In this document: positions 48,301-61,700 of the stretch, piece after piece
Position numbering within the stretch: position 1 is the stretch's first letter
Layout of the letters: each line of letters begins with the position of its first letter
NCBI RefSeq assembly: GCF_000006565.2
Contig: NC_031467.1
Location: 1,054,001-1,118,000 of the forward strand
From: Toxoplasma gondii ME49
Taxonomy: Eukaryota > Apicomplexa > Conoidasida > Eucoccidiorida > Sarcocystidae
Reading direction: 5' to 3'
Length of the DNA: 64,000 nt
Translations under genes and position numbers: made by a program
The notes under the pieces: generated by a model
What the model saw: only the letters and a program-made list of their open reading frames with translations
The model's database searches: none
What the model was told of the DNA's origin: nothing

Positions 48301-51300
48301 TCTAAGTCTATCTCTTCTTGCCTGCATGCGGACAGATTCCCAGCTGTACATTTTCACTCAGATATACACATGAACAACGTACATTTTTTGTTAGACATGT
48401 TCTTGTCGATTTACATGTGCACCTGTGGATGAACGTGCAAAGCTTCCGACACCTGGTGTGTATGGACAGCGGAAAAACGCGAAGGTCTTTCTTGTCTCCC
48501 GTCTGCCTACTTGAGGGTCGTGGAGGCGATACAAGTATTCGAGGGTCTCTGTCAAAATCACTTCCTCAACCGGGGAGCCCCCGATGGAGAAAAGAGTTCC
48601 ATCCTCTCTCGACAGCCTCCTGCCGGAAGTCGTCCCCAACTTGCGAGGAAGAGGGTCCAGAAGAGAGACAGGCGCCACGGTCTTCCCGGCCAGCAGCGCG
48701 CAGAGTTGAGAGGCATGGAGACACCCGCACCAGCTCGAGGGCGACGCGGAGCTCTCCGTCTCTGCGAGGGCTCCACTGAGAGCGAGAAGGAGACGTTGCC
48801 CCGTGGGGTGGACAAGGCCCGCCAACCGCGCGACCAGGGCCGCAGTTGGGTACCACGCTTCGACGGAGTCTGTCCAGCGGAAAACAACGGAGGAAAATGG
48901 AGAAAGATGAAAACAAAGAAAACAAGAAGCATAGAGAAACCGCATCCGGCTGACTAGCTCAAGAGTTCCCGCGATCTCACATCTCCCGCAGCCGTAACGA
49001 GAGTCTTTTCGTCCGATCGTAGGTCCGCCGCAAGGTTACTGAATCCTAAAAACTCGACAAACTTCTACACCTCTTCGAGCACACAAGCACGGTGGCTTGT
49101 TCTCTCCCGGATTTCGAGGCGCTTCGTCTCTCACCTGCGTCCATGATGAACTCGTCTGGGTCTTGCCCCACAACACGGTATAAACTCGCAACAGCTCTTC
49201 GCCACCTCGCCCTTGAATCTCGTGCGTCTCCCGCCCCTGGAGGCCCGTGAGTCTCTTCTCCTTTCCTCTTCTCGGCGACCCTGTCCCCCTGCGCGAGCTG
49301 CGCCGAGAAGGCCCGGAGAGCCTCGTTGACTGCGTCGCTGCTCAACGCGTTCCCCAGGGCGAACGCATGGTCGAAAATCTTCTCAGCCAGAGAAACCTCG
49401 AACGCACCCCTCACGTCGCCTGTGCAAGCCCTGCGACAAATCTCATCCACCCTCGCGCTTCGCGCATCCGCATCTCTCTCGCCACCTTCAACAGAAGAAG
49501 GGCGTTGAGCCTCTGCAGCTTGGACGGAAGCGCGCATGTCTTCAAGGGGGAAGAGCGAAGAGGCCGACGGCAGAGTGAGGCGAGAGGGCCCGTGCTGCCT
49601 TCCAGCAGGTCCCTGAGTTCGCTGTTCCTGAAGCAAGGCGAGGAGAAAACTCCAGAGTCCACACACTTCGAGTTGCGAGCCCGGGGGGTTTGAGGATGTG
49701 CTCTGGGAAGCGAGACGCATCTTCTTCTCCACAATTCCCTCGAAATAGCGAATGAGCGAGGCCGTTGTCCTCGCGTCTGCCGCGCCCAGAGGGCCCGGAA
49801 ACCCTGCGACCATCTCCAGGAAGAGCGGAGAGCTCTCGGCGCGGAGTTCCGACTCCTTCGATGCCTCGCGAGGGCCTGACACACCTGCGCCCCCCACCAG
49901 GGCCTCCGCCAGAGGCAGCTCAGACACCGCCGAAGTCTCAGGACTCCCCAAAAACATGAAGCCCCCCAGTCCAAAGGCGACAGGGACGCCCACCGACCCC
50001 ACGCGATGCTGTGAGAACGACACCTCGCCCTGACTCGACGCACCTCCCGTGAAGGTCGCAACCGCGCCCGAAAAAACTGGGGTCAAAGGGCCTGGGGCCG
50101 GAGAGACAGCGACCGGAGGGGCGGGACCCACGGGGACTGGAGGCGTGGGGGCCACGGGGACTGGAGGGGCGGGGCCCACGGGGACTGGAGCAGCGTGACC
50201 CACGGAGACTGGAGGCGTGGGGCCCACGGGGACTGGAGGGGCGGGGCCCAAGGGGCCTGGAGGAGCGTGACCCACGGAGACTGGAGGCGTGGGGCCCACG
50301 GGAACTGGAGGGGCGGGGCCCACGGCGACTGGAGGGGCGGGGCCCACGGCGACTGGAGGCGTGGGGGCCACGGGGAGTGGAGGAGCGGGGCCCACGGGGA
50401 CTGGAGGGGCGGGGCCCACGGGGACTGGAGGGGCGGGGCCCACGGGAACTGGAGGAGCGGGGCCCACGGAGACTGGAGGCGTGGGGGTCACGGGGACTGG
50501 AGGGGCGGGGCCCACGGGGACTGGAGGAGCGGGGCCCACGGAGACTGGAGGCGTGGGGGTCACGGGGACTGGAGGGGCGGGGCCCACGGGGACTGGAGGA
50601 GCGGGGCCCACGGAGACTGGAGGCGTGGGGGCCACGGGGACTGGAGGAGCGGGGCCCACGGAGCCCAGGGCCTGGGGAGCTGGGCAAGGCTGCGCACCCC
50701 ACATCCCGCGTTGACGAGCTGTCTCCTCGGACGCGGCTCGTGTTTCCTTTGGGCCCAGATGTGGGGCGCGGAGCCACGCGGGCGGCGCCGGCAGGGGCAC
50801 GGTGGGAGGCAGAGCAGACGCGTGAGGGTCTCGTCCCCCGAGAGCAGAAAAGCTGGGTCCTGCCAGGGGCGTCTCGTTTCCAGGTCGCTGAGACGCTGCA
50901 GGGGGTAGAGGAGAAGAGAATGGATTTTCAGCAGAAGATGGATTCTGAAGGAGAGAGGAGAAGTCTGTGTCAGACTGGAGAGCCTGTCGGGTGTCTTCGG
51001 GGGCGCCGAGATCAACTGCCGGTCTTGGGCCCTGTTCTCTTTCTCCCGCGCGGACCTCCTCCCCGGGGGCCGTCTGGTCGACTGCATGGCCCAAAACGTC
51101 CCCAGTCGCTGAAGTGTCTCCGTCACCACGGGGCGCAGACGCAGGCAGAAGAGACGAGGAGGTCCAGAGTTCTCGCGAAGTCTCTGTCGCGACACCGGAA
51201 CTCGTCAAGGGATTCGCTACGGATCCATACCCCGAGCTCAAGGCGAGCTCCTTTTCGCTTCTGTGCCCATCTTTCCCGCCGCATCTGATCTCGCCCTTTT

Positions 51301-53620
51301 CCTCTGTCTCCTCGGAAGCAAGGGTCCCCTCGATCTCTCTTGTCTCCTCCGGGGCCTCTGCCGAAGCCCGGAGGGCGCCTTCGACACCCAGTGCGCGTTC
51401 CCCCTCTCCCTTCTCTCCCATGTCTTTCGCTCCACTTTCCTTCTCTCCAACATCCTTCTCTCCCGTGTCTTTCGCTCCAGTCCTGTGTGCTCCTCTTTCT
51501 TGTGGCTCAGTCTCGAGGGCCGTGGCTTGGTCGGCAGGGCCGGCGAGGGTCGAGATGGCGCCGAGGATTTCGCACGCAGCCGCACTGTTGAAGACGCTGT
51601 CCGACGCATCGTCGTCTCGGAAGAGAAAGAGCGGATCCCCTCTCGCTGCTTCTTCAGCTTCTCGTCTGTCGAGGAAAGCAGGAGCAAATCTTCCACAGTC
51701 CTCTGTCGCGACACCTGGAGAGACACCCGCAAAGTGGACTGCGTCTGTGGCGTCTGAACAGAACGACGAGGGGACGCCTCCAAGCCCAAACAGAGTGTCT
51801 GCGGGGGATTGGCCGTGGTCCAGCTCTTCTGGAGTGCCTCCGGCCGACTGACTCGGAGGTCCAGAGTCCTCAGCTTCGCGCGGCGCGGAGGGTGCGTCGC
51901 CCTGGTTGTGCTCCTCAGATGCATGCAGTTGTCCAGATCTAGACACTACCTCTTCTGCGCAGACAGCCGCAGTTCCTGACCCCGTCTCGCCAGACGCACG
52001 AGCTTCCTCTGACAAGACAAAGGCGCAAGAGGAGGAGGAGGAATCCGAGACACATGGCGCCTCTCTCTCTAACGCTGAGCCCTCTTCCTGCTGCACAAAA
52101 GCGCTGCGTTCGTCGCCGGATTCCATTCGCCTCTCATGCTCTTCAGTTTCCTTGTCGACCCCGCGCGTCTCTCCAGAGCCCTGACGCTTCTCCGGCACCC
52201 TTTCTGCGTTCTGCGTCTCGGCAGGGAGAGGAGAAGCATCTGCGGAAGTCCGACGGTCGCCTCTCGCTTCAGGGAATGGCGCCAAACTCTCAGACCGGTC
52301 TTGCTCTGAAGACGTATTCGGGACCCCTGCTGTCTCGGGTGTCTCTACAGCTCCCGCCGAGGATGGAGCGACAGAGCTGGCCTGCAGGCAGGCGGATGCC
52401 TCGCGCGCAGGCTCTCCACCGATGAATAGAGAAGCCGGAGCTCTCCCCTCAGATCCGCCTTCGCTGGGAGGCCAAGGTCCGAGGCTGTTGTCCACGGAAG
52501 GCGGCAGCACCCCCCCAGGGACGACAGAAGAGAGAGGAGGGGCAGAGCTCCAGACAGGAGGAGCGACAGGAGCAGATGCAAAAGCAGGGAGCGGAGCAGA
52601 TGCAGGAGGGAGAGGACTAGAGAGAGAGGGCGAAGGAGTCTCCGTTTCCCCGGGAGGCTTTGAATCGACAGAAGTGAAGACGGCTTCAGAAGAAAACGGA
52701 TTCCTGAACATCGGCAAAGGCGCCTCCGGAGGCGCCTTTGCCGACAGTTGGGCAGGCGAGGAAGCCAACGATGAAGGAAGAGAGGAAAGTGGATGATAAG
52801 ATGGTGGAACCGCCAGTGGTGAAGATGAAGGAGGAGGGAATGAAGAGGGTCCGGAGCTACTTTCTGCAGCATTTAAAGGAGTTAAGAACGGATTCTTAAA
52901 CGGCAAAGGAACTGCGAAGTCGCTCTGCTTTTCCCCCTCGGTCTCCGTTTGAGAACCTGAAGAGGCAGACACTCCGTTGGGTGTAGGGCCTCTGTGGGGG
53001 CTGGCATGTGGACCGACGGCGCACTGGACTCGCGCAGCATACGCGCCTTCCTTCTCTCCACGTGTACATACACCCGAAGCTTCAGCAGCGACGTCCAGTC
53101 CGCCAGCAGAGGGCAGAGGGTCTCGATGAGTCAGAGGCTGTCCTTCGGTATCCTGGGGTCTCCCCCCAGCTGTCCCCGTCTCGCTTTTTTCAAGGGGGTG
53201 CTCCATGCTTCTCGCATGCAGGCCTCCGTTGTCACGAATTCGGGAGAGCTCGTCGGCAGCCACCGCTTTCTGAGGAAAGGAAGTCTGCAGAAGGGCAGCG
53301 GGGGCGCCGGGAGGCGCAGGAGAAGCGGAACTGGCAGAGATAGCCACCGAAGCGAATGGATTCACCATCTGGAAGGCTGCCTGGTAAGAGGGGGGCGCCA
53401 ACGGAGGCGAAGAAGAAGCCGGACCCCCAGAAGGCGAAAAGGAAGCCTCTGCAGCAGAGGAGAAGCCACAGACCGGAAAGGGAGGAGGAAAGGGAGGAGA
53501 AGAAGGAGCAGGTGGAGACCCTGAGCAGTGGGAGGCGGGGAAGTTCGTCTGCGGCGCCGCGTGCAGCCAGTCGTCGCCAGCCCCTGAGGGGTCTGAGCTG
53601 AAGAGATTCGCGACAGACAT
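45372..53620 (-). CDS. SEC16: Sec16, COPII scaffold of ER exit sites, six exons
   Basis: Sec16 organises COPII budding sites on the ER. Minus-strand exons: 53620-49135, 48869-48511, 48181-48107, 47797-47353, 46914-46627, 46147-45372. Phases agree; 6429 nt, 2142 aa. Residues 1-1280 are Pro/Ser/Glu-rich and disordered, with a 23-unit octapeptide repeat (about 985-1170). The conserved centre follows: CGLWSFLLALLQEQ (the LLW-LL--L--QN helix of the Sec16 central domain), an ACE1-type helical solenoid with ACTGDVRGAFEVSL, ALALGN-like helices, SVEEVILTETLEYLY and PSKIWYAFFLADLGLL (equivalent of PFKLIYATRLAEYGL). GSWLEGMIGG and FYYDHVQKRWRERG match the Sec16 C-terminal FDEKKNRWV-like motif, and NRYVDVF follows. 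The last exon encodes a Pro/Ser-rich tail with a second repeat. The start ATG is the first in frame. Sec31 shares the ACE fold but has WD repeats, which are absent here. Confidence 0.85.
45698..45818. repeat. 24-bp repeat, about five copies, in the last Sec16 exon
   Basis: Read on the coding (minus) strand it encodes GPLSSVST twice, DPLSSVST, then diverged GPIPGFST and GPVPGVSS. The three perfect units are nearly identical at DNA level, which suggests recent expansion. Confidence 0.9.
50108..50659. repeat. 24-bp GC-rich minisatellite inside Sec16 exon 1, about 23 copies
   Basis: Units like GGGCCCACGGGGACTGGAGG recur every 24 bp. On the coding strand they encode PAPPVPVG, alternating with PTPPVSVG and variants PLPVA, VAVG and HAPPGPLG. 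Because the unit is a multiple of three, all frames stay open. This accounts for the long Gly/Trp- and Gly/Thr-rich frames on the plus strand. Confidence 0.95.
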
Positions 53621-56600
53621 TGCGGAAGAGAAAGAGGGAAGAACGGTCGAAGAGAAAGGGAGAAAGTGAAGACGGAGAGAGGCAGACGACGGCAGAGAAC
53701 AAAAGCTCTGGTCGATCAGCGAGCGACAGGAAAGCAGAAGATGGTAGACCTGGTGTCCAGCAGGCAGGCGGCACAAGAAGTCGAACACAAGAGGCAAAGA
53801 GCACAGTCTGGCTTTCCAACAAAGGAGACGGCCACGAAGAGCTGGATTTTTGTTTTCGAGAAAAACAACGGCGAGGGATTCCTTTTTCGCTGGCCTTCGT
53901 CGACTTCACAGGTTCGTCGTCCCTCTGAAACTTCCCTGCTTTGCGCCCTCTGGTCGCGCATCCGCCACAGAGCTCGCGGGAGACCTGGGAGTCTGTCGAG
54001 GAGGGAAAGAGCGAAATTGACGCGGCAAACGAAACAGAATGGGCGAAGTCTGGAGAGAGATTCTTCGTTCTTTCCTGGGCGAGGTCTGCCCCCTCCGCAT
54101 CGCACATGCCCCAGGTCTCGGTCCGCCACGCGAGTGTTTTTGCCCGCCTTCACAGAGGAAAGCACATTCTTGATGGCGGCACAGCGAAGGAGAAAGGCGT
54201 GGACTAAAGGAAAAGAGGGAAAACAAAATGGTGGAGAAGGAACGGAACGCAGAAAGAGCAACGTCTGTGTGCAGCGATGATTCTTTTCTCAGAGGCCAGA
54301 TACCCCCCCTGACTGCGCAGCGCTCGCACATCTGCAAATAGACACTCGCTGCCCAGGTCGGTGACCTGACTGCCTCGGCGGATTGGAAACGATCCGCCGC
54401 ATGAGGAAATCGCCGCTCTTTTTGTGCTTCTCCGCCGGGTTTTCTCTGTTTTTTCTGCATCCTGCAAAGTTGTGCGTGCGAGAAGGGCAAAGAGATGTCC
54501 ATATACCCCGGGGGGAAACGGCTGGGGTGGCCGCTCAACTTTTCGCGGGGATCCGCGCCCATTTCTTTCTTTCTGAATTTCCTCAAGGGAACGAAGAAGC
54601 CGCGGGGTAAATAGGGTTCGTCAAGTGCCGGCAATGTGGCAAAATAACGAAAAAGGGAGGCTCGATTTTGGCTTAGAGCTTGCGGCTACAGTAAAATCGC
54701 TGTAGGGGCGCCGCCCTGAAATGACGGTCCGTGGTCTAGAGGCAGCATTCACTTATCACACTAGCGTTTGAGGAGGAGTTTGCCCGCGTTGTCAATCGGA
54801 TGGGTCTCACAGCAGTCCAAACATTACGTGTAGAACATCACCGAAACATCTGAGATGACATTTGTGCCGCAGGAAACTGAACTCCAGTCACTTTAGCTGT
54901 AAGCCAAAAGTGTAAATCCTCGCCTGATTTGCTGGGCTTCCTTAGCGCTTCTGCCCCGTGAAGAGAGCTTATCTTCATCTCTTCTGGTTCTTCTACGCAG
55001 GGGCGTATGGATACGAGGGAGTGTTGGTTGTAAGTTCAGATTCTCATGTTCGACAGAAAAGAAAGCTGAGGAGGAAGGTACAAGGGACGGCGAGGCTCAA
55101 GTTCTACGCAGAGTCATTCTTAGAGAGAAAGCATTTAGCCAGAAAATAATTGTGCCGAGGAACGCCAGCGAAGGTTACATGATAAAAATGGTATCATCAC
55201 CGATGTTGCTGTTGGAATTCGACGCCGTCCACGTTTGCTTGCTCCACAGTCTGTGGCTCAAAAACTCACTTGCACCCTGTTCTCCGCACGTAAAGGGAGA
55301 ATGTCGCGAGGTTCGCTCGGAAACGACTGCCGAAATTGCTACGGCAAGAAGCCTTGCGGCCTCACTACTTTAAGGGGACAAGAGAGGAAACATTTCCAGT
55401 GGATCGAAAATCTCGGATGAATGTAGATTCGCAGGAACTCGCTGCCGGACACAAGGTGGGTGTGTTTCACATGGTCGTTTAGCAGTCCCGTCTAGAATGA
55501 GGACTCCGGATATAGTCGATTACTTTCAGGTCAGATTTTTACTTCAGCAAGGGAACTTCCGGAGCGTGGACGCGGGAGTTTCACACCATCGCGCTTCATT
55601 TCTTTACTCGCGGCGCCCCGCTAGAAATCAGCCCTCTCTAAAAAAGACGAACTTTACACCTGAGCTGCCTCGTCGTGGAAGCTGCAGGTAGGAAGAAACG
55701 GAAAGAAAACGAAAGACGAAGAACTCCGGGAGAAGGTAGAGAGTGGCACTGCCGTGTAGTCTGCGGTGTCTTTGTATACAAACAAAAGAGTCAGTCCGTT
55801 CTTTCCTCCCCTGCAGCTTTGTCTACCGGACCCAAGTTGAACAGTGCATTTCATGGCAGTGAGGTCTTTGAGCGCATGAATAATAGTGGTTTCCAGCACT
55901 CAATGCCAACAGCTGCATGCAAGCGTTGCACACATCGGGAGATCCAGTTTGGTAATTGCCTTCCTCGATAAGTTATGAGTTACAGACAAGCAAAGTCTTT
56001 CCTGCTTGCTGTACTCTACCACAACGCTGGACTGCTTAAGACAGGTAAACGCCTTGCATTTCAATATCCTTCGGTATTTACGTTTGCTTGGAAGCCACAG
56101 AGTTATGGTAGTGTTTATTTGTCAGTATAGTCTGGTTTCGTACAATTCTCTCAGCGGATCCCAGTCAGACCTCATACGCGGAGTCAGATGAGAAAACGCC
56201 CACGTGGACTGCCTGCAGTAAAACCGTCGTTTTAATGTCGGCCTTGTACCGAGACTGTGGTAACTTCAGTGCAGCTTTCTTGTATCAATCTCTATTGCTG
56301 GATGAAAAGTCGTCTACGCGTCTTTTGACACTTGGGCAACCTCCTTCGTACTGTTAGTCTGAACGGAATACACGGATGGGGTTATGCGGTGGCTCGACAT
56401 TCGTTAACGAACTGGAGGAGCGAGTTTTTTGCCGGAGACTCGCACTGAGTTCCTCAGTGGAGGCGGGCGTCATTCGCATCTCCTTCTGCATCAAAACCAA
56501 ACACGGGGAAAAGTATGTGTTTCTCCAAGAGAAAGACTTTAGACGCTCGCATCGATTGACAGCAAGACAAACAAGCAAAAAAGTATGTTCCAAGAAAAAG

Positions 56601-58701
56601 TCTAAGGCTTGATCGTAGTTAAGTCACCCCTTAGTGATCTCGGATTCCTTTCTGCGATTCGAGCTAAAAAGCCATCCGTCAATTCCTCTCGACGATTCCT
56701 GAGCTGAGACGGAGTTCGACATGGCTCTTTGCGTATAGAAGATGGTACTGTCAGTTGTTTCAGGAAGAACAATTCCTTTACCGGTTTTCACCTCGAATGT
56801 TCGGAAACAAATGCAGAACTGCCGAATATGCCCTAGAAGTCTCCCAGCGAAAACCACGGCATCTGTACAGCTTGTCAACAAATGTTGCGTTTCAGAAAAT
56901 CGGTGGATACCACATACTTTGGGGACAACCGTCGACCTCATATTCTTCAGTCCGTTGTCTGAGCATGACGAAGACAAATTTGACCCCTCAGAATCGGGGA
57001 GAAAGCAGTTGTTTTCCGCCACAAGAAAGGAGATAGCGTTGCTTGCTCTCTTGCTCATTCTCGGCAGAGCTGCGTTAACTGCATCGGGAGAAAAGCGATG
57101 AAACGCTGGATGTGTGCTCGGGCACCCTCGTAGTGTGCGGAGCGAGCTTGAGGCTCCCTGGAGAAATGCGAAACCGTGTGCAAGTAAAGCGTCCTTTCTT
57201 CGGCAACTGGTTGGCGAGAACTCTCCCGTTCTTTTCTGTAGCTAGATTCCTTGTTACTCACTACAGGACGGCGTTCCTACGTTTCTCCAAACGACTACCC
57301 TGAGCCTGCCTTCAGAGAGACCACGGTCCCCCCCCTTTTCTGAGCGCTAGCGCAGAAACACAAAAACCTCGCCAGGTGACTGAAGAGAAAGGAAGGGTGA
57401 CAGTCAAGAGAAGAAACTTCCGGCTTTCACTCTTTTACAAGGACTGCTTAAACGAGCGTGGAGTGGCAGAAGAAATCCGATGTTCCTGGATAATAGAGGG
57501 GAACTCGCTATCTGAGGTCCAGTGCAATTGCGGCCACAGGGAGCTGCGAGTTCTTGAGCATCGTCTCAGCGCGTGCATGCGTTCGAAAAAGCATTTCGAG
57601 ATTCACGGGGTTCGAGGCACCTTCTTTGTGTAGAGAGGAATTCCCTGTTTTTTGCGAAGGGACAAGCTCGAAGAGGAAACAAAGACCAAGAAGGTGAGAC
57701 TGGACTCTCTCCACTTGACTCACAGCCCCGAGTTACTGGGGAGGGAAAACCCACTGCGTGGTCGCGTGACTTTTTTTTTAGAGTGTCGTGTGGCTTTCTC
57801 GAATTCGCGTGCAGCGAGCCTGAGCAACTCACATCGAAACGCCTTACTTCATGTCTTATGAAAATGGGGTCTCGCGACGAGCTGGGGAAATCGTTTGTGA
57901 GCATAAGAGCATAAGCGCGAGAAGCCCGCGGAGTTCTCTGCCCTCGAGGCACTTGATGGAAGGAAAAGTGTGTACCGCCTTCACTTCTGCAAGAAAAAAA
58001 GCGGCTTCCGACGTGTTCGCGTCTCCCCGTTCCTTTCCATTCTTTTTGTTTCCTCTTCTTTCGCTTCGTCTTCTTTCTTTTTTGTCCGTGCTTCTCTAGC
58101 GAGGGGCTTTTCCGAGAGTCCCAGGGAAGCCTCCGCGCTCGGCACCGCGCCAGGCGTTACTTTGCTTTCGTCCACTCGAGGTGAAAAGGCACAAATGCAC
58201 CAGGGATACTTTTTCCTGATGCCTTCGAGTGACTCTCCTTCGTCTGTTCCCGGTTCTTTGCTACTTTTTAACTGCGCAAACTCTCTGTTCTTGGTGAAGC
58301 GAACCACAGCTGCGGTCTCCCTTGACACCGCGCCGCAGAACGCAGGTCCCTCCGCCTCGGTCGCCTCGAGTGTACGTACACCGTGCGCCGTCACCCGCTC
58401 TGCCTCTGCCGCTGTTCTGCTCCAGAGACCTGGCCAGAACAGTTTTTCTGCAGTTTTTTCGTTTGTCCCCCTGGTGGGGAAAGAGCAGTAACGGATGGGG
58501 GGAGGCGGCGATGACTCCACCTTTCCTCGCCATCGAGACGCGGGCGTCGTCGCCGTCTGTCTGCATGCCGTGAGAGGAAAAGAATGGGAGCCATACACGC
58601 GCGCGACCGCGGAGTGAGATCGGCGGTTTCTCTTTCTCCATTCTTCTCTCGCCCGCGAGCCAGGACTCCAGAAGAACGGAGGACGGGGGGTTCTAGGAGA
58701 G
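53621..58701. other. 5-kb divergent spacer between Sec16 and the Vps54-like gene, no recognisable gene
   Basis: Outward transcription on both sides places two promoters and 5' UTRs here. The segments next to the genes (53621-54600 and 57950-58700) have the GC content of leader sequence. Between about 54640 and 57950 the sequence is visibly AT-richer and holds only short frames. One at 56742-57101 is Cys-containing and ends in a hydrophobic stretch (LLALLLILGRAAL). I could not join these frames into a credible gene. Confidence 0.45.
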
Positions 58702-61700
58702 ATGGCGACTCACATTACTCAGCAAATGGACTCCAGGACCTGCATGCTCGCACTCCAGGGCACCTTCGAGGAGGAATCCGAGGAGGAGAATGAACGGCGT
58801 CTCGAGCGGACTGGCGACGGCGCTCTGGAGGCCAGGGCCGCGAAGGACGCCGCCCAGAAGGCGGAGAAGGGAGCGTCTGTACAGCCGAGGCTCTCGAGAG
58901 GCGGCAGGCGTCCTGCTGAGGGCCTCGCATGCGCCGACGGAGGCCTGCAGGAGAGGAAGGAGAGCGAGAAACACGGTGAAGGAGAAGGGAGACTTTCAGA
59001 AAGGGGAGAGGTTCGTGACTTGGAGAGAAGAGGGATCGAAGCGAGGTGTGTCGTGGAATGTCTGTCGGATTCTCGCTGGGGGTCTGAGGACCGCAGAGAT
59101 GCTAGCCAACATGGACTGGACAGGCACGAGAGTCGACAGCGAGAAGAGGCGGGTGAGGCGAGGGACGAAGAAGACCTCGACAGGAAGGAGCCGGACTTTG
59201 GAGAGGAGACTGGAGGCAGACGAGGCGAGGGAGACATCGAGGAAACGCAGAGGTCGCAGGACGAAGAAAAAGAAACTTGCGGGGAACTTGGGTGCTACGG
59301 AAGAAGAGACCGCGAAAGCGAAGGAGAGAAAAGAGGGGATGCGGGGGGACGCACGCGATGGGGCAAACGCTTTTCCGACGAGGACGAAGAGGAGACTCGG
59401 ATTAAGGGTGAGAGAGAACTTCTCAGGGAACAGTGGCTCGGAGAGATAGAAGAAGGCGTGAGAAAAGAAGAGACCAGAGCAAAGATCGCGAGGGCGGCAG
59501 AGGACGAAGAATCGGCGGCAAGCGAACAGGAAAAGCCGGGGGACAGCGCATGCAGAGGAGGCCGAGAGACGACGTTCAGAGAGCGCGAAGGAGACTGGCA
59601 GAGTGCACGGTATCTAGGGGGATCTGGTGAGATGGCTGAAGGCGAAGAAGACGAGGAGACAAGCGTCAGAAAGGCGATCGCACGCATCTGGGGAAGGGGG
59701 ACGGCGAACGCGGCCCAGATGGTTCAAAGCTTCCAAAGACAAGATCCTCATGCGTCTCGTGCTTTAGTGGAAAGCAGTCAAGAGGGTGAAGCAATCGCGA
59801 ACGGCGAGGAAGAAGAAGAGAAAAAAGAGGGAGAAGATGAAGATGAGCAGGAGGAGGAATCGGCAGAAGAAGAGGAGGAATCGGCAGAAGAAGAGGAGGA
59901 AGCGGCAGAAGAAGAGGAGGAAGCGGCAGAAGAAGAAGAGGAGGAAGAGGCAGAAGAAGAGGAGGAGGAAGAGGCAGAAGAAGAGGAGGAGGAAGAGGTA
60001 GAAGAAGAGGAGGAGGAAGAGGTAGAAGAAGAGGAGGAGGAAGAGGTAGAAGAAGAAGAGGATGAAGAGGCAGAAGAGGAGGAAGAAGAGGAGGAAGAGG
60101 TAGAAGAAGAAGAGGGTTGTTTTTCGACTGGGGACGTAAAACTGGCTCGGTGTCTCCTTTCCGGGAAGCGTGGGGGAGTCTTCGGTGGCGTTCCGGAACG
60201 CCAGATCCCGCGGTTGTCTCTCGAGATGCGTTGTTCGTCTGAAGGCGAGAGTTCGAGGCTGTCCTCGCGAGACGAAAGGCCGAACCGAAGCATAGAGGAA
60301 GACGAGGGACCGACGGACGAGGCCCTCTGTGTCCTTTCGTCCTCCTCCATGGCGGCGCTGCTGCGAGTCGTGCAGAAACTTCCGTTTGAAAGTCTCGTTT
60401 CCTTTTGTTGTGAGTATCTTCGGCAACTGAACTCTCATCTTCGCTGTGTCCATGATCTCTTCCGTCGACGAGAGAAGCAATTTCGCTCCTACGTGACCCG
60501 CTGTCGCCGCCGTACACAGGCTTCTCCATCTTCCTCTCCTCGTGGGTCTCCGTCGTTTTCTTCTTCTCCTCCTGCCTCTCCTTCCTCTGCCTCTCCTTCC
60601 TCTGCCTCTCCTTCCTCTGCCTCTTCCTCTTCTTCTCATACTTGCTCTTCTTTGGGTTCGATGGCGTCTTCGCCTCCTCTCTGCTCGCCCTCCTCTGGGT
60701 CCCCAGATGGTGTGTCTCGAGGCGAACAGCGAGCCACGAGGCGCCGGCGCGGTGTCTCTGCAGCTCCGAGGGAGGTTCCAGACGGTCCTGTCTCCTCCTT
60801 CTCTGCGGCGCGTCGAGCGCGACGATGTTTTCCGCTGCATGCAGGCGGTGCCTTCGATCGACGAACGGGAGAGGAAGGCGCGGCCTTCGCCAGAGACGAC
60901 TTGACGCGAGTCTCCTGGGCAGACGCCTGTGAGGATTGGGCAACATGTCGCCTTTCTCGGCTTCGTGCCATCCAGCGGTGTTGCCAGGTGTGTACGGAGC
61001 CGGTGCTTCAGCTGCTCTCTTGCGCGTACTTGGTTCGGCTTCTCACGTGGAGTAAAGACAAGCGAGAGCTCGCTTTCCCCGTGGAACCCAGCTCTCTCGC
61101 GGCCCTCGTCAACGCGCTGTCGACGCACCGTCTGCAGCTGCTGCAACTCCACAAGATCCACTTCCCTTCCCTGGACCGAGCGGTGGCGGCTCTCGCCCGC
61201 CTGTACGTGCAGAGCGTCGCGGTCTCCCAGGTCCTCCCCGTCTTCCGCGGACTGCTACACTCCGAATTCGCCGGCTCTCTGTCTCTGGTCCTCCACGTCC
61301 GATCGCCTCTGCCGTTTCTTTTCGAGCGAGACAAAAGGCTCCTGCGGGGCTACGAGGCGCGCGCGAGCGTCGGGGCAGCCCACGGCGGGGGGATCTGCTT
61401 CCGGGACCGAGACACAGCGCCTCCGGAGCGTTGTGCGGTCTCTGCATGCACCGCTGGGTCTCCGCCGTTTCACAGGGGGAAGGCGGAGTCTGGAGAGACT
61501 CGAAAGATGTCGAAAAGCGGCCAGGCGCTCTCGGTGTGTGGAACGCGAGGTGTCTCCCTCTGTCCTGAGTTTCCAGCCCGCGTAGGGTCTCCTCCTGGGG
61601 GCGCCTCTGGAGCCTGGCGCTTCTTCTTCTCCCGACCTTCGCGGTTGGAAAGGACGCGGGAGCTTGCATGCATGCGTGCGGAACAGGAGGCGCGCGAGGC

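Noticed and set aside
50195..51288. Plus-strand frames with Gly-Asp-Trp-Arg and Gly-Pro-Thr-Gly repeats
   Set aside because: They come from the 24-bp minisatellite read on the wrong strand; Sec16 on the minus strand is continuous and domain-supported.
56742..57101. Possible surface-antigen fragment with Cys residues and a hydrophobic C-terminus
   Set aside because: No signal peptide exon, no full cysteine pattern and no convincing partner exons; kept only as part of the composition finding.
59666..61161. Leu/Pro- and Phe/Leu-rich minus-strand frames of over 400 codons
   Set aside because: They are the complement of the Glu block and Ser linker of the Vps54-like gene.
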